Below are positions 1 through 5,261 of a stretch of DNA of 5,397 nt, in pieces. The stretch spans positions 1 to 5,397 of the forward strand of contig CALCMV010000353.1 in assembly GCA_937967535.1 (NCBI GenBank). The letters run 5' to 3'. A program made the position numbers and the translations under genes. The notes beneath the pieces were generated by a model. The model worked only from the letters and a program-made list of their open reading frames with translations, was not told where the DNA came from and ran no database searches. Source of the stretch: an uncultured Saprospiraceae bacterium. GTDB taxonomy: Bacteria; Bacteroidota; Bacteroidia; Chitinophagales; Saprospiraceae. The number at the start of each line of letters is the position of its first letter. Positions within the stretch are counted from its first letter, which is position 1.

Positions 1-2
1 AC

Positions 3-187
3 TGGACTTTGGACATTGGGGAATTAGGAAATTTGGTATTAGGTAAATTGTTTTTTATCAAATAACTATAAAATTTAATTAATTGAATATTTTTTACCTT
101 AATAAAAATTAAATAACTGATAATCAATTACTTATGATTTAAACCCGAATTTCCCAGTTACCTAATTTCCAAAATGTCCAAAGTCCA
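3..187. repeat. Imperfect inverted repeat of degenerate heptamer words
   Basis: The left arm holds TGGACTTTGGACATT (3-17) and the right arm holds its exact reverse complement (173-187). Pairing continues less perfectly inward: GGAATTAGG (20-28) against CCTAATTTCC (161-170), and TTAGGTAA (39-46) against TTACCTAA (157-164). Each arm is built from short degenerate tandem units (GGACTTT, then GGAATTAGG-like words). The roughly 110-bp centre is very AT-rich and has no open frame. The element could fold into a long hairpin or be a MITE-like dispersed repeat; which of these is inference. The stretch 188-290 between it and the terminator holds no gene that I can see. Confidence 0.65.
116..140 (+). 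repeat. Copy of the CTGATAATCAAT-nn-CTTATG word
   Basis: The word CTGATAATCAATTACTTATG starts at 116 inside the left-edge inverted repeat. It is nearly repeated at 5285 on the plus strand (differing at two positions in the first 20) and again, more diverged, on the minus strand at 5363-5390. Three copies in 5.4 kb, two of them in an inverted pair, suggest a dispersed repeat unit. Its function is unknown. Confidence 0.5.
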
Positions 188-290
188 AATACGTAAACCC
201 GGCAATAAAATAGGGTAATTAGTTTTGTTAACTTTCATCTTGCATAGATAACACTTTTTGACCAGTTATTTTTTTCGGATTGCCTTATAC

Positions 291-344
291 AAAAAAAAGG
301 CATCGAATAGCTATAGAAAATTCATGAATTTTCTATAGCTATTC
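291..344 (-). terminator. Probable terminator of the MlaD-like gene: 40-bp perfect palindrome plus T-tract
   Basis: Positions 305-344 form an uninterrupted 40-bp palindrome (half-site GAATAGCTATAGAAAATTCA), beginning 6 nt after the stop codon of the minus-strand MCE gene. As RNA it gives about 18 paired bases around a CAUG loop. In the minus direction a run of eight T follows (291-298), 6 nt beyond the stem. A second small hairpin (TGCCTT 281-286 with AAGGCA 297-302) overlaps the T-tract. The stem is AT-rich and the T-run is slightly offset, so it is not a textbook intrinsic terminator. Position and symmetry still favour that role. Confidence 0.6.
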
Positions 345-350
345 AAATAT

Positions 351-1409
351 TTACTGTCGTCCCGGGTCGTCTTCCGGTTTAGTGTATTCGGGTGATTTAG
401 CTTTAAATAGACGAACATAACGCTTGGGATTCAGGCGAATATCTTGCATGAGTAGCTGCATGTCGCGGGTCGCTTCGTTGATATTGTTGTATAGTGCGGC
501 TTCGTCGCTCAGAAGTTGGGAGATAGACCCACCGCCGTCTTTGACTTTTGCGAGTATTTCATCTACGCCTGAGATGGCTTTGTCGGCTTTGTCGAGGGTG
601 CTTTTGACTTTGGAAACAGTGCCGTCGAGTGCGCCATCTATACCATCAACGGTTTTATCTAATTTATTTTTGAGGTCGAGTTCGCCAAGGTCGGAAGTGA
701 AGGTTTCCGCGCTTGCGAGTACGCGGTCGAGTTGGTCTTTGGTGGATTTGAGGTTGGAGGTAGCAGCTTCGAGGTTGGACATGATGCCGGCAATATTGTC
801 GGTAGAACCATCGAGCAATTTGTCGAGTTTGCGGGTGCTGCGATTGAGGTTTTTGAGGATGCTTTGCAGGTCGCTGAAACTCTCGCCAAGTGCTTCTCCT
901 TCGTCCGAAAACTTGACATTCAGAGAATCCAAAGCTGCCGAAATTGCTGAAGAAACGGCTTCTTTTCCTTCGTTCATGGTGGTTGACATATCACCTGTAA
1001 ATGAGGTAACAAAGTTCGTCAGTTTGCCATTCAGCGTATCGCCGGACTGGACGCAATTGCTCGTACAAAGCCTGTCAATTAGCAAGCGTACTCCCTTATC
1101 TCCAAGTGGTGACATGGTGTGAATGTCGGCAATGGTATTTTTCGGCAGTTTCAGGTCGCGGTCGAGGCTTAGTTCTACCCGAATGTCCAAGTCGTCGAGC
1201 AACTGTACATCCAAGACTGAACCGACTTGTACGCCATTGACGGTGACAGGTGCAGGCGGGGCAAGCCCGTCTACTTGTTCGTAAACAATATAATATGTAC
1301 CGGTGCGCTTAAAGAGGTCTTTTCCTTTGAGGAAATTGAACCCATACACAAAAACAAATATGGCGACAAGTGCCAAAAGGGCTACCCGTACTTCGTTGGA
1401 AATTTTCAT
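351..1409 (-). CDS. MCE/MlaD-family protein, single-pass membrane-anchored
   Basis: A 352-residue protein with one N-terminal membrane helix (about residues 8-27) and an MCE domain (about 37-113) carrying the family pattern VDGLAPPAPVTVNGVQVGSV at 46-65. A long, mostly helical region follows (about 140-325), rich in D, L, K and S. MCE proteins form hexameric rings or tubes that carry lipids between the inner and outer membranes, usually with an MlaE/MlaF-type ABC transporter. By that knowledge this protein would be anchored in the inner membrane with its bulk in the periplasm. Two cysteines (115, 120) directly after the MCE domain could form a disulfide. The tail LNPKRYV (327-333) resembles the conserved end of Bacteroidota homologues. 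An in-frame TAA lies two codons before the ATG, which fixes the start. No transporter partner is in the window; the gene has its own promoter match and terminator, so it is probably monocistronic. Family assignment is strong; the exact substrate is unknown. Confidence 0.93.
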   Translation of the reverse strand: MKISNEVRVALLALVAIFVFVYGFNFLKGKDLFKRTGTYYIVYEQVDGLAPPAPVTVNGVQVGSVLDVQLLDDLDIRVELSLDRDLKLPKNTIADIHTMSPLGDKGVRLLIDRLCTSNCVQSGDTLNGKLTNFVTSFTGDMSTTMNEGKEAVSSAISAALDSLNVKFSDEGEALGESFSDLQSILKNLNRSTRKLDKLLDGSTDNIAGIMSNLEAATSNLKSTKDQLDRVLASAETFTSDLGELDLKNKLDKTVDGIDGALDGTVSKVKSTLDKADKAISGVDEILAKVKDGGGSISQLLSDEAALYNNINEATRDMQLLMQDIRLNPKRYVRLFKAKSPEYTKPEDDPGRQ

Positions 1410-1418
1410 TAATTAGCT

Positions 1419-1446
1419 TGATAGTTGATAGTTCATAGTTTATAGT
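1419..1446. repeat. Four tandem heptamers (TNATAGT)
   Basis: Four consecutive heptamers lie in the leader of the MlaD-like gene: TGATAGT, TGATAGT, TCATAGT and TTATAGT. They differ only at the second base (N) of the unit. They lie between the promoter match at 1488-1495 and the start codon at 1409, so they would be transcribed into the 5' untranslated region. Copy-number change here could alter leader length; that is inference. Confidence 0.75.
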
Positions 1447-1487
1447 TGGGGTGTGAATATGATTATTAGCTATCGTAAATTTTTGCA

Positions 1488-1495
1488 CAAAAGTA
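1488..1495 (-). promoter_or_regulatory. Bacteroidota-type -7 box for the MlaD-like gene
   Basis: Read on the minus strand the site is TACTTTTG, an exact match to the Bacteroidota -7 consensus TAnnTTTG, followed by TGCAAAA. Transcription would start near 1481, giving a leader of about 70 nt. No TTG element is visible at the usual 19-21 bp upstream, so the -33 half is weak or absent. Confidence 0.6.
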
Positions 1496-1508
1496 GGAAA
1501 TCAAATTG

Positions 1509-1620
1509 AATGAATTGATTGATTTGTGATTTTGTGATTTTTGATTGATGTAAGAATTGCTTTTTTACAGTTAAAAATAATTCATTCCCTCATTCAAAAT
1601 TCACTCATTCAAAATTATTC
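1509..1620. repeat. AT-rich imperfect inverted repeat between the CYTH and MlaD-like genes
   Basis: The left half (1509-1550) is made of GATT/GTGATTTT words. The right half (1580-1620) is made of CATTCAAAATT words that pair with it imperfectly. The right half contains a 13-bp direct repeat, CTCATTCAAAATT, at 1589-1601 and 1604-1616 (period 15). The words GTGATTTTTGATT (1534-1546) and AATTCACTCATT (1598-1609) recur exactly in the mutL upstream region at 4373-4385 and 4442-4453, so both intergenic regions carry the same repeat family. The repeat words run on to the end of the CYTH coding region. It may act as a terminator or transcript end, but no T-tract follows. Confidence 0.6.
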
Positions 1621-1634
1621 ATTGTAGCATTTCA

Positions 1635-2147
1635 TCATTGCAGCATTAACAGGTCACTATACGAGTGTGCGACATAGTCTGTTTCATGTATATTGAAAAA
1701 TGCGGCATATTCGCGGCATTGTGCCTGTAGTTTTTCTTTACCAATGTTGCCTGTTTTGTCAATGGCTTCTACTTCGATGAATGTTCCCAGTGCTTCAATG
1801 GTATCAAAATGGAATTTGACATTTTCCAAAAAATAAATCCTACGCAATTTTTCTACTACAATTTTCACGCCTAATGTGGTGCTTAAAATTGCTTTCAATG
1901 CGGTGTCGGGTGAATGTTTGTACAACAAAATATTCGAGGTTTTTGCATTGGCAATGTTTTCTCTTTCGTAAAAAATTAAGGCGTTTTCGATATTACCCTC
2001 GCGCAATTTGAGTCGCCCTTTTTCTACCTTAAAGTAAGTATCAATTTGGTGGTCTTCTCCTACAAATCGCGGATTGAGCGTTTGTAGTTTGGCTTCTGCT
2101 TCGGCGAGATTTTTTGCTTTTGCTTTGAATTCGAAATTTAAAATCAT
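1635..2147 (-). CDS. CYTH-domain protein (class IV adenylate cyclase / CyaB-like)
   Basis: A 170-residue soluble protein spanning a single CYTH domain, the usual size for the family. CYTH proteins fold into a tunnel of beta strands lined by charged residues that bind triphosphates and divalent metal; members include class IV adenylate cyclases, thiamine triphosphatases and inorganic triphosphatases. Visible signature parts are NFEFKAK (4-10, the ExExK strand, with N in place of the first E), DTYF (36-39), GRLKLRE (44-50), YERE (60-63), the basic EKLRR (99-103), KFHFD (111-115), the acidic strand FIEVEA (123-128) and SYSDLL (162-167). N at the first E position is, to my recollection, seen in other CyaB-like members, so it does not by itself imply inactivity. 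The reaction cannot be chosen from sequence alone; a signalling cAMP role should not be assumed. The zinc-ribbon gene ends 6 bp upstream, suggesting co-transcription and possibly coupled translation. Confidence 0.88.
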   Translation of the reverse strand: MILNFEFKAKAKNLAEAEAKLQTLNPRFVGEDHQIDTYFKVEKGRLKLREGNIENALIFYERENIANAKTSNILLYKHSPDTALKAILSTTLGVKIVVEKLRRIYFLENVKFHFDTIEALGTFIEVEAIDKTGNIGKEKLQAQCREYAAFFNIHETDYVAHSYSDLLMLQ

Positions 2148-2153
2148 TTGCGA

Positions 2154-2351
2154 TTACTGCTTTTTAGGCACTTTGTTGCTTATGTTTATTTGTTCTTCAC
2201 AATCATAACAAATGTAGTCACCATTAGGAAATGGTTTATTCATTTCTATTTTGGTCTTAAAGTCATTAAAATCACTAACGCGATTCACAAATAATCCTGA
2301 ACCAAATTTAACAGACCTTCCACATTCATTGCATATTTGTTTACTACTCAT
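2154..2351 (-). CDS. Small zinc-ribbon protein of unknown function
   Basis: A 65-residue protein with two CxxC knuckles, CNEC (C7, C10) and CYDC (C48, C51), the spacing expected of a zinc ribbon holding one zinc ion. Between them is a distinctive stretch, FVNRVSDFNDFKTKIEMNKP (21-40), then FPNGDYIC leading into the second knuckle. There is no signal peptide or membrane segment in this version. The frame stays open 26 codons further upstream, but those residues (MRLCRTATLF and on) look like translated intergenic DNA, so the ATG at 2351 is preferred. It ends 6 bp before the CYTH gene and starts 112 bp after mutL with no clear promoter between, so read-through from mutL is likely. I do not recognise a named family. 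Zinc binding is an inference from the cysteines; nucleic-acid or protein binding is only possible. Confidence 0.8.
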   Translation of the reverse strand: MSSKQICNECGRSVKFGSGLFVNRVSDFNDFKTKIEMNKPFPNGDYICYDCEEQINISNKVPKKQ

Positions 2352-2463
2352 CCTTTTTATAAAAAATATTATCAACCAGATAACTTTAATGTGATTGTAG
2401 AAGAGTGTTGCTGTTCTACAGAGGCGCAAGCGAGACGCATTACGCTACGGTTGTTCGGTTGTT
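2352..2463. other. mutL to zinc-ribbon intergenic: hairpin and GC-rich patch
   Basis: GTAGAA (2397-2402) pairs with TTCTAC (2414-2419), and the stem can extend by two pairs across one mismatch. Next to it is a short GC-rich patch, GAGGCGCAAGCGAGACGC (2421-2438), unlike the AT-rich intergenic DNA elsewhere in the window. An 8-bp tandem CGGTTGTT follows (two copies, about 2448-2463), abutting the mutL stop codon. No TAnnTTTG box is present on the minus strand, so no independent promoter is evident for the downstream pair of genes. Confidence 0.4.
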
Positions 2464-4305
2464 CTAAAACTGTTTTGCCAATTCCTCCAAATCAAATGTA
2501 ATAAAACAGTTGGTACCACGCGGCGATTGGTAAGGAATTTCACAGGCAAATAACTCATCAATGATGCTTTGCATTTCGAGTGGCGTGAGCGATTGTCCGT
2601 GTTTGATGCTTGCGCTGCGTGCCATTGAGCGTGCTACATTTTCCCGAATATCTAGTTTTAAATCTACGTTTTCGCGATACTGCTCTATCAGGATTTCGAT
2701 GCTTTGTTCTTCTTCACCGCTTTTGATTTCGGGTGGTGCGCCATGTATTACAAATGTCTCTTTGCCAAACTCTTGTACATCAAAACCGAGTTGGTTGACC
2801 TGCGGCAATATTTCTTTCAAAATCATGGCATCTGCTATCGAAAGATTCATCGTTTTGGCAAATAATTGCTGTTGGGTCGTATTCGTGTTTTGATTGAGTG
2901 TGTACAGGTATTTTTCGTACAAAATGCGCTCATGCGCTGCTTGTTGGTCAATGAGCATGAAGCCCGACTTTATCGAACTGATGATATAACGTTGATGTAC
3001 CTGATAAGGTTGTTTGGTGAGTTTGGAAAATGTGCCGTCGGAATCGTCCATTTCGAGGCTGCTTTCTATCGTGACGGCTTCGGTTTCGTCGTTGTCGCTG
3101 TCGGATGTGGGCGGGTCGAAGGCTTCGATGCCCTCATAAAGTTTTTGCCAGTTTTTAAGGTTGGATTTTTCGCGGGGTGAGGTCATATTGCCTCCGGCAA
3201 AATCGCCGATTTTTGAGCTTTCGCCCGATTGACCGGCGGCTTTTTGTTGTTGGGCTTCCATTTGTACTTGGCGGGTCATAAAGGTTTCTTGGTCAAAATC
3301 CAGAACGGGCGATACATTGTATTGACCGAGTGCATGACGCACCGCTACCCTTAGATAATTATAAATCAATCGCTCATCGTCAAATTTAATTTCCTGCTTG
3401 GTCGGGTGTACATTAATATCAATTTTTGAAGGGTCAATTTCAATAAAAATTACATACAAGGGATGCGTTCCTTTGGGCAATAATTCCTCAAATGCGCCTA
3501 TGACGGCGTGGTGCAAATAGCCGCTTTTGATGAATCTTGTATTGACGAAAAAATATTGGTCGCTGCGTTTTTTACGGGCAAATTCGGGTTTGCCTACATA
3601 GCCGATGATGCGTACCACGTCCGTTTCCTCGTCAATCGGAACAAGTTTTTGATTATATTTTTTTCCTAAAATACCGACTACACGTTGTCGCAAATTGCCG
3701 GATGGCAAATGCAATACTTCTTTGCCATTATGATGTAAGGAGAAAAAAACATCTGAATGTGCGAGTGCAATACGTTGAAATTCATCAATAATATAACGCA
3801 TCTCTACGGTATTGCTTTTCAGGAAGTTGCGGCGCACAGGAACGTTGAAAAAGAGATTTTTTACGGAAGTGGTAGTGCCGACTACGCATTGGCAGGCTTC
3901 GTGGGTTTTGATTTCGGAGGCTTCTATGGTGATGCGGGTTCCGAGTTCGTTTTTGGCTTGTCGTGTCCGCATTTCTACTTGGGCGATAGCGGCGATAGAT
4001 GCCATTGCCTCGCCCCGAAAGCCCATCGTGCGAATCGCAAAAAGGTCGCTCGTTTCGCGGATTTTGGAAGTGGCGTGTCGCTCGAATGCCATCCGCGCGT
4101 CGGTTTCGGACATGCCGCTACCGTTATCAATGACTTGTATGAGTGTTTTGCCTGCATCTTTTACGACGAGTTTGATGCTCGTACTCCCCGCATCAATGGA
4201 ATTTTCCATCAACTCCTTGACCACCGATGCCGGACGCTGAATGACCTCCCCGGCGGCTATCTGATTCGCAATCGAATCGGGCAACAACTGTATGATGTCT
4301 GCCAT
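2464..4305 (-). CDS. mutL: DNA mismatch repair protein MutL
   Basis: A full-length 613-residue MutL. In methyl-independent mismatch repair it couples mismatch recognition by MutS to excision. The N-terminal GHKL ATPase is intact: ENSIDAG (34-40, catalytic E34), DNGSG (60-64), TMGFRGEA (93-100), GTTTSVKNLFFNVPVRR (143-159), NTRFI (255-259) and NVHPTK (298-303, with the conserved lysine). A polar Q/S/D-rich linker (about 333-428) joins it to the C-terminal dimerisation domain. There, DQQAAHERILYE (453-464) sits at the DQHA(x)2E(x)4E endonuclease motif with H replaced by Q. QQQLFA (478-483) lies where the sliding-clamp motif QxxLxP is expected. The two other metal-site motifs are degenerate: MARSAS for the ACR motif and SPRGTN (594-599) for CPHGRP. 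No mutS or mutH is in the window. The ATG at 4305 gives a standard N-terminus. A promoter is not obvious directly upstream, so transcription may come from the small gene before it. Confidence 0.98.
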   Translation of the reverse strand: MADIIQLLPDSIANQIAAGEVIQRPASVVKELMENSIDAGSTSIKLVVKDAGKTLIQVIDNGSGMSETDARMAFERHATSKIRETSDLFAIRTMGFRGEAMASIAAIAQVEMRTRQAKNELGTRITIEASEIKTHEACQCVVGTTTSVKNLFFNVPVRRNFLKSNTVEMRYIIDEFQRIALAHSDVFFSLHHNGKEVLHLPSGNLRQRVVGILGKKYNQKLVPIDEETDVVRIIGYVGKPEFARKKRSDQYFFVNTRFIKSGYLHHAVIGAFEELLPKGTHPLYVIFIEIDPSKIDINVHPTKQEIKFDDERLIYNYLRVAVRHALGQYNVSPVLDFDQETFMTRQVQMEAQQQKAAGQSGESSKIGDFAGGNMTSPREKSNLKNWQKLYEGIEAFDPPTSDSDNDETEAVTIESSLEMDDSDGTFSKLTKQPYQVHQRYIISSIKSGFMLIDQQAAHERILYEKYLYTLNQNTNTTQQQLFAKTMNLSIADAMILKEILPQVNQLGFDVQEFGKETFVIHGAPPEIKSGEEEQSIEILIEQYRENVDLKLDIRENVARSMARSASIKHGQSLTPLEMQSIIDELFACEIPYQSPRGTNCFITFDLEELAKQF

Positions 4306-4316
4306 AGTAATGCGAC

Positions 4317-4336
4317 AATGCTAAAATGCTAAAATG
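4317..4336. repeat. 8-bp tandem repeat (AATGCTAA) in the mutL leader
   Basis: AATGCTAA is repeated 2.5 times without a mismatch, 11 bp upstream of the mutL start codon. The last CTAAAATG (4329-4336) can pair with CATTTTAG at 4353-4360 across a 16-nt loop, which would put a small hairpin just ahead of the ribosome-loading region. Similar words (GTAGCATTT, GCAGCATT) occur at the end of the CYTH gene near 1625-1646. Confidence 0.6.
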
Positions 4337-4340
4337 TTTT

Positions 4341-4455
4341 GAATGAATGAATCATTTTAGATTTTTGATTTGGTGATTTTTGATTTAAAATGAGAACTGT
4401 TTCATCTTAATCAGAAATCTAAAATCACTCAATCAAAAATTAATTCACTCATTAG
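4341..4455. repeat. Inverted repeat between the small membrane gene and mutL
   Basis: The core arms are 4361-4386 and 4415-4440; by eye 23 of 26 positions are complementary, with a 28-nt loop. Outer words AATGAATGAAT (4342-4352) and ATTCACTCATT (4443-4453) pair with a short bulge. The element begins right after the stop codon of the upstream gene and ends about 35 bp before mutL, so in the transcript it would form a hairpin between the two genes. No T-tract follows, so a partial terminator, a processing site or an mRNA-stability element are all possible. It shares exact 12- and 13-bp words with the 1509-1620 repeat. Confidence 0.7.
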
Positions 4456-4457
4456 TT

Positions 4458-4781
4458 TCAGTTAAACCAACTTTCGACGAGTGTTGGCAAATAATTTTGT
4501 AAGAAAACGTATAAGAAAAAACATAAGCCAATAATGACGGCAATGAGGATAATATTGGAACGCAGGGCAGCACTTTTGTAGGCGCGGCTGCGTTTGCCGT
4601 GTCTTCTTTCGCGGAAGCTCTGAGAGATGCGCGATTTGACGGCATCTTTGTCGCCTTCATTGGCTTCCTTGTGCCTACGGATGCGCTCGCGGAGTTCCTC
4701 TTTGTCCTCATCGTAAGAACGTGGTTTGTAATTGAAACCGCGTGGCTGTATGTTTTTTCTTCTATTTAATAATGAAAACAT
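4458..4781 (-). CDS. Small basic single-pass membrane protein upstream of mutL
   Basis: A 107-residue protein. The N-terminus RRKNIQPRGFNYKPRSYD (7-24) is followed by a highly charged Lys/Arg/Glu stretch (25-70) predicted to be helical. One membrane segment (about 76-95, NIILIAVIIGLCFFLYVFLQ) and a 12-residue tail complete it. The strongly basic N-side suggests the N-terminus is in the cytoplasm and the short C-terminus outside, a tail-anchor-like layout. To my recollection, small proteins with a similar K/R-rich 'F-x-Y-x-PR-x-Y' start and C-terminal membrane helix sit beside mutL in other Bacteroidota, sometimes misannotated as riboflavin synthase subunit beta; this is a resemblance in pattern and context, not an alignment. 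Function is unknown. It has its own -7 box upstream and is followed after 152 bp by mutL, so it may head that transcript. Confidence 0.87.
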   Translation of the reverse strand: MFSLLNRRKNIQPRGFNYKPRSYDEDKEELRERIRRHKEANEGDKDAVKSRISQSFRERRHGKRSRAYKSAALRSNIILIAVIIGLCFFLYVFLQNYLPTLVESWFN

Positions 4782-4823
4782 GCTCTAAACTATTGTAAAT
4801 CATAACGGTTTTTTGGATAATTG

Positions 4824-4831
4824 TATTTTTG
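4824..4831 (+). promoter_or_regulatory. Possible -7 box for the plus-strand remnant
   Basis: TATTTTTG matches TAnnTTTG about 90 bp upstream of the ATG at 4920. There is no TTG at the normal -33 distance. The site faces the minus-strand box at 4838-4845 across 6 bp, so the two transcripts would overlap at their starts. Confidence 0.3.
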
Positions 4832-4837
4832 TTGAGT

Positions 4838-4845
4838 CAAAGATA
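4838..4845 (-). promoter_or_regulatory. Bacteroidota-type -7 box for the small membrane gene and possibly mutL
   Basis: Read on the minus strand the site is TATCTTTG, an exact fit to TAnnTTTG, 56 bp upstream of the ATG at 4781. It is the best promoter candidate for the run of four minus-strand genes below it. No -33 TTG is apparent in the AT-rich upstream stretch. Confidence 0.6.
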
Positions 4846-4919
4846 CAAAAAAATTGAAAGTAAATTTTAACGCTGATTTTGTACCGTTTTTAGATTTCCC
4901 AATAAAAAATCGCATTACT

Positions 4920-5036
4920 ATGAAAGCAGATAAATTATGCCAACAATTTGAAGAAGAATGGTCGTATTGGAAGCGTACATTGGAAGGCTATACGGATGAG
5001 CAACTTGTACTATTGACCGAAGTACTATTGACATGA
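4920..5036 (+). pseudogene. N-terminal remnant, possibly DinB-like
   Basis: A 38-codon frame beginning MKADKLCQQFEEEWSYWKRT and continuing LEGYTDEQL. The pattern of a helix with 'W..L.GYTDEQL' resembles the first helix of DinB-family four-helix proteins, which are normally about 150-170 residues, so this would be only the first quarter. The frame ends in a duplicated segment: GTACTATTGAC occurs at 5007-5017 and 5022-5032, giving the repeat VLLTE-VLLT, then TGA. The frame is open upstream to a TTG at 4854, but the ATG at 4920 begins the protein-like part. A real small protein cannot be excluded. The family call rests on a short stretch and is weak; that this is a fragment is more likely than not. 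Confidence 0.45.
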
Positions 5037-5044
5037 GTTGTGTA

Positions 5045-5260
5045 TCAAGTTATCTTTTTCAATAATTCATCTAACCGTTGAATTTCAGGAAGAATATTTT
5101 GATTGATGTTATTTCTTTCTGTGACCAAATCAATTTGAGTTTGAACTCCTATTGTGTTGTGTGCAATCATTCCCCTACGTTCGCCAAAACTCTCCATTAC
5201 TCCCAACCACGTACTATCTATTTCATGTTCCTCAATACCAATTGGAAGTAAAATATCTTT
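5045..5260 (-). pseudogene. C-terminal remnant of a HEPN-domain protein
   Basis: The minus-strand frame gives 71 residues ending at a TGA at 5045-5047: it opens KDILLPIG, contains WLGVMESFGERRGMIAHNT, and ends RLDELLKKIT. The RRGMIAH segment fits the HEPN ribonuclease motif R-x4-6-H (R, four residues, H). The surroundings ('W..G..FGERR..IAHNT' followed by a helix ending 'LP.IQRLDELLKKI') look like the C-terminal half of HEPN families of the MAE_28990 / RiboL-PSP type. Such proteins are often toxins or defence RNases. There is no start codon before the motif: the frame runs back only to 5269, where it meets TAA at 5270-5272, exactly at the possible element end. The N-terminal half is therefore missing. 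It converges with the plus-strand remnant, 8 bp between their stops. Confidence 0.7.
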
Positions 5261-5261
5261 A

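Noticed and set aside
3..187. CRISPR array
   Set aside because: The repeats are inverted and degenerate heptamers, without regular spacers or a constant direct repeat.
220..227. TAGTTTTG as a plus-strand promoter box
   Set aside because: No plus-strand gene follows; it would only make RNA antisense to the MlaD-like gene after crossing the palindrome. Chance matches are common in AT-rich DNA.
424..1122. A 232-codon open frame on the plus strand
   Set aside because: It is antisense to the MlaD-like gene, whose protein has clear family features. The plus-strand translation is serine- and leucine-rich with no recognisable domain, as expected of a shadow.
2352..2429. N-terminal extension of the zinc-ribbon gene with a hydrophobic stretch (VIWLIIFFI)
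   Set aside because: The extra 26 residues are translated AT-rich intergenic DNA; the ATG at 2351 starts right before the first CxxC as usual for small zinc ribbons.
3757..4332. A 191-codon plus-strand frame, and a 142-codon one overlapping it
   Set aside because: Both lie opposite the conserved ATPase part of mutL and have no domain-like pattern.
4445..4711. An 88-codon minus-strand frame overlapping the small membrane gene
   Set aside because: The alternative frame has a more membrane-protein-like layout, a promoter box and a resemblance to mutL-adjacent proteins; this one is low complexity (S, A, K, R).
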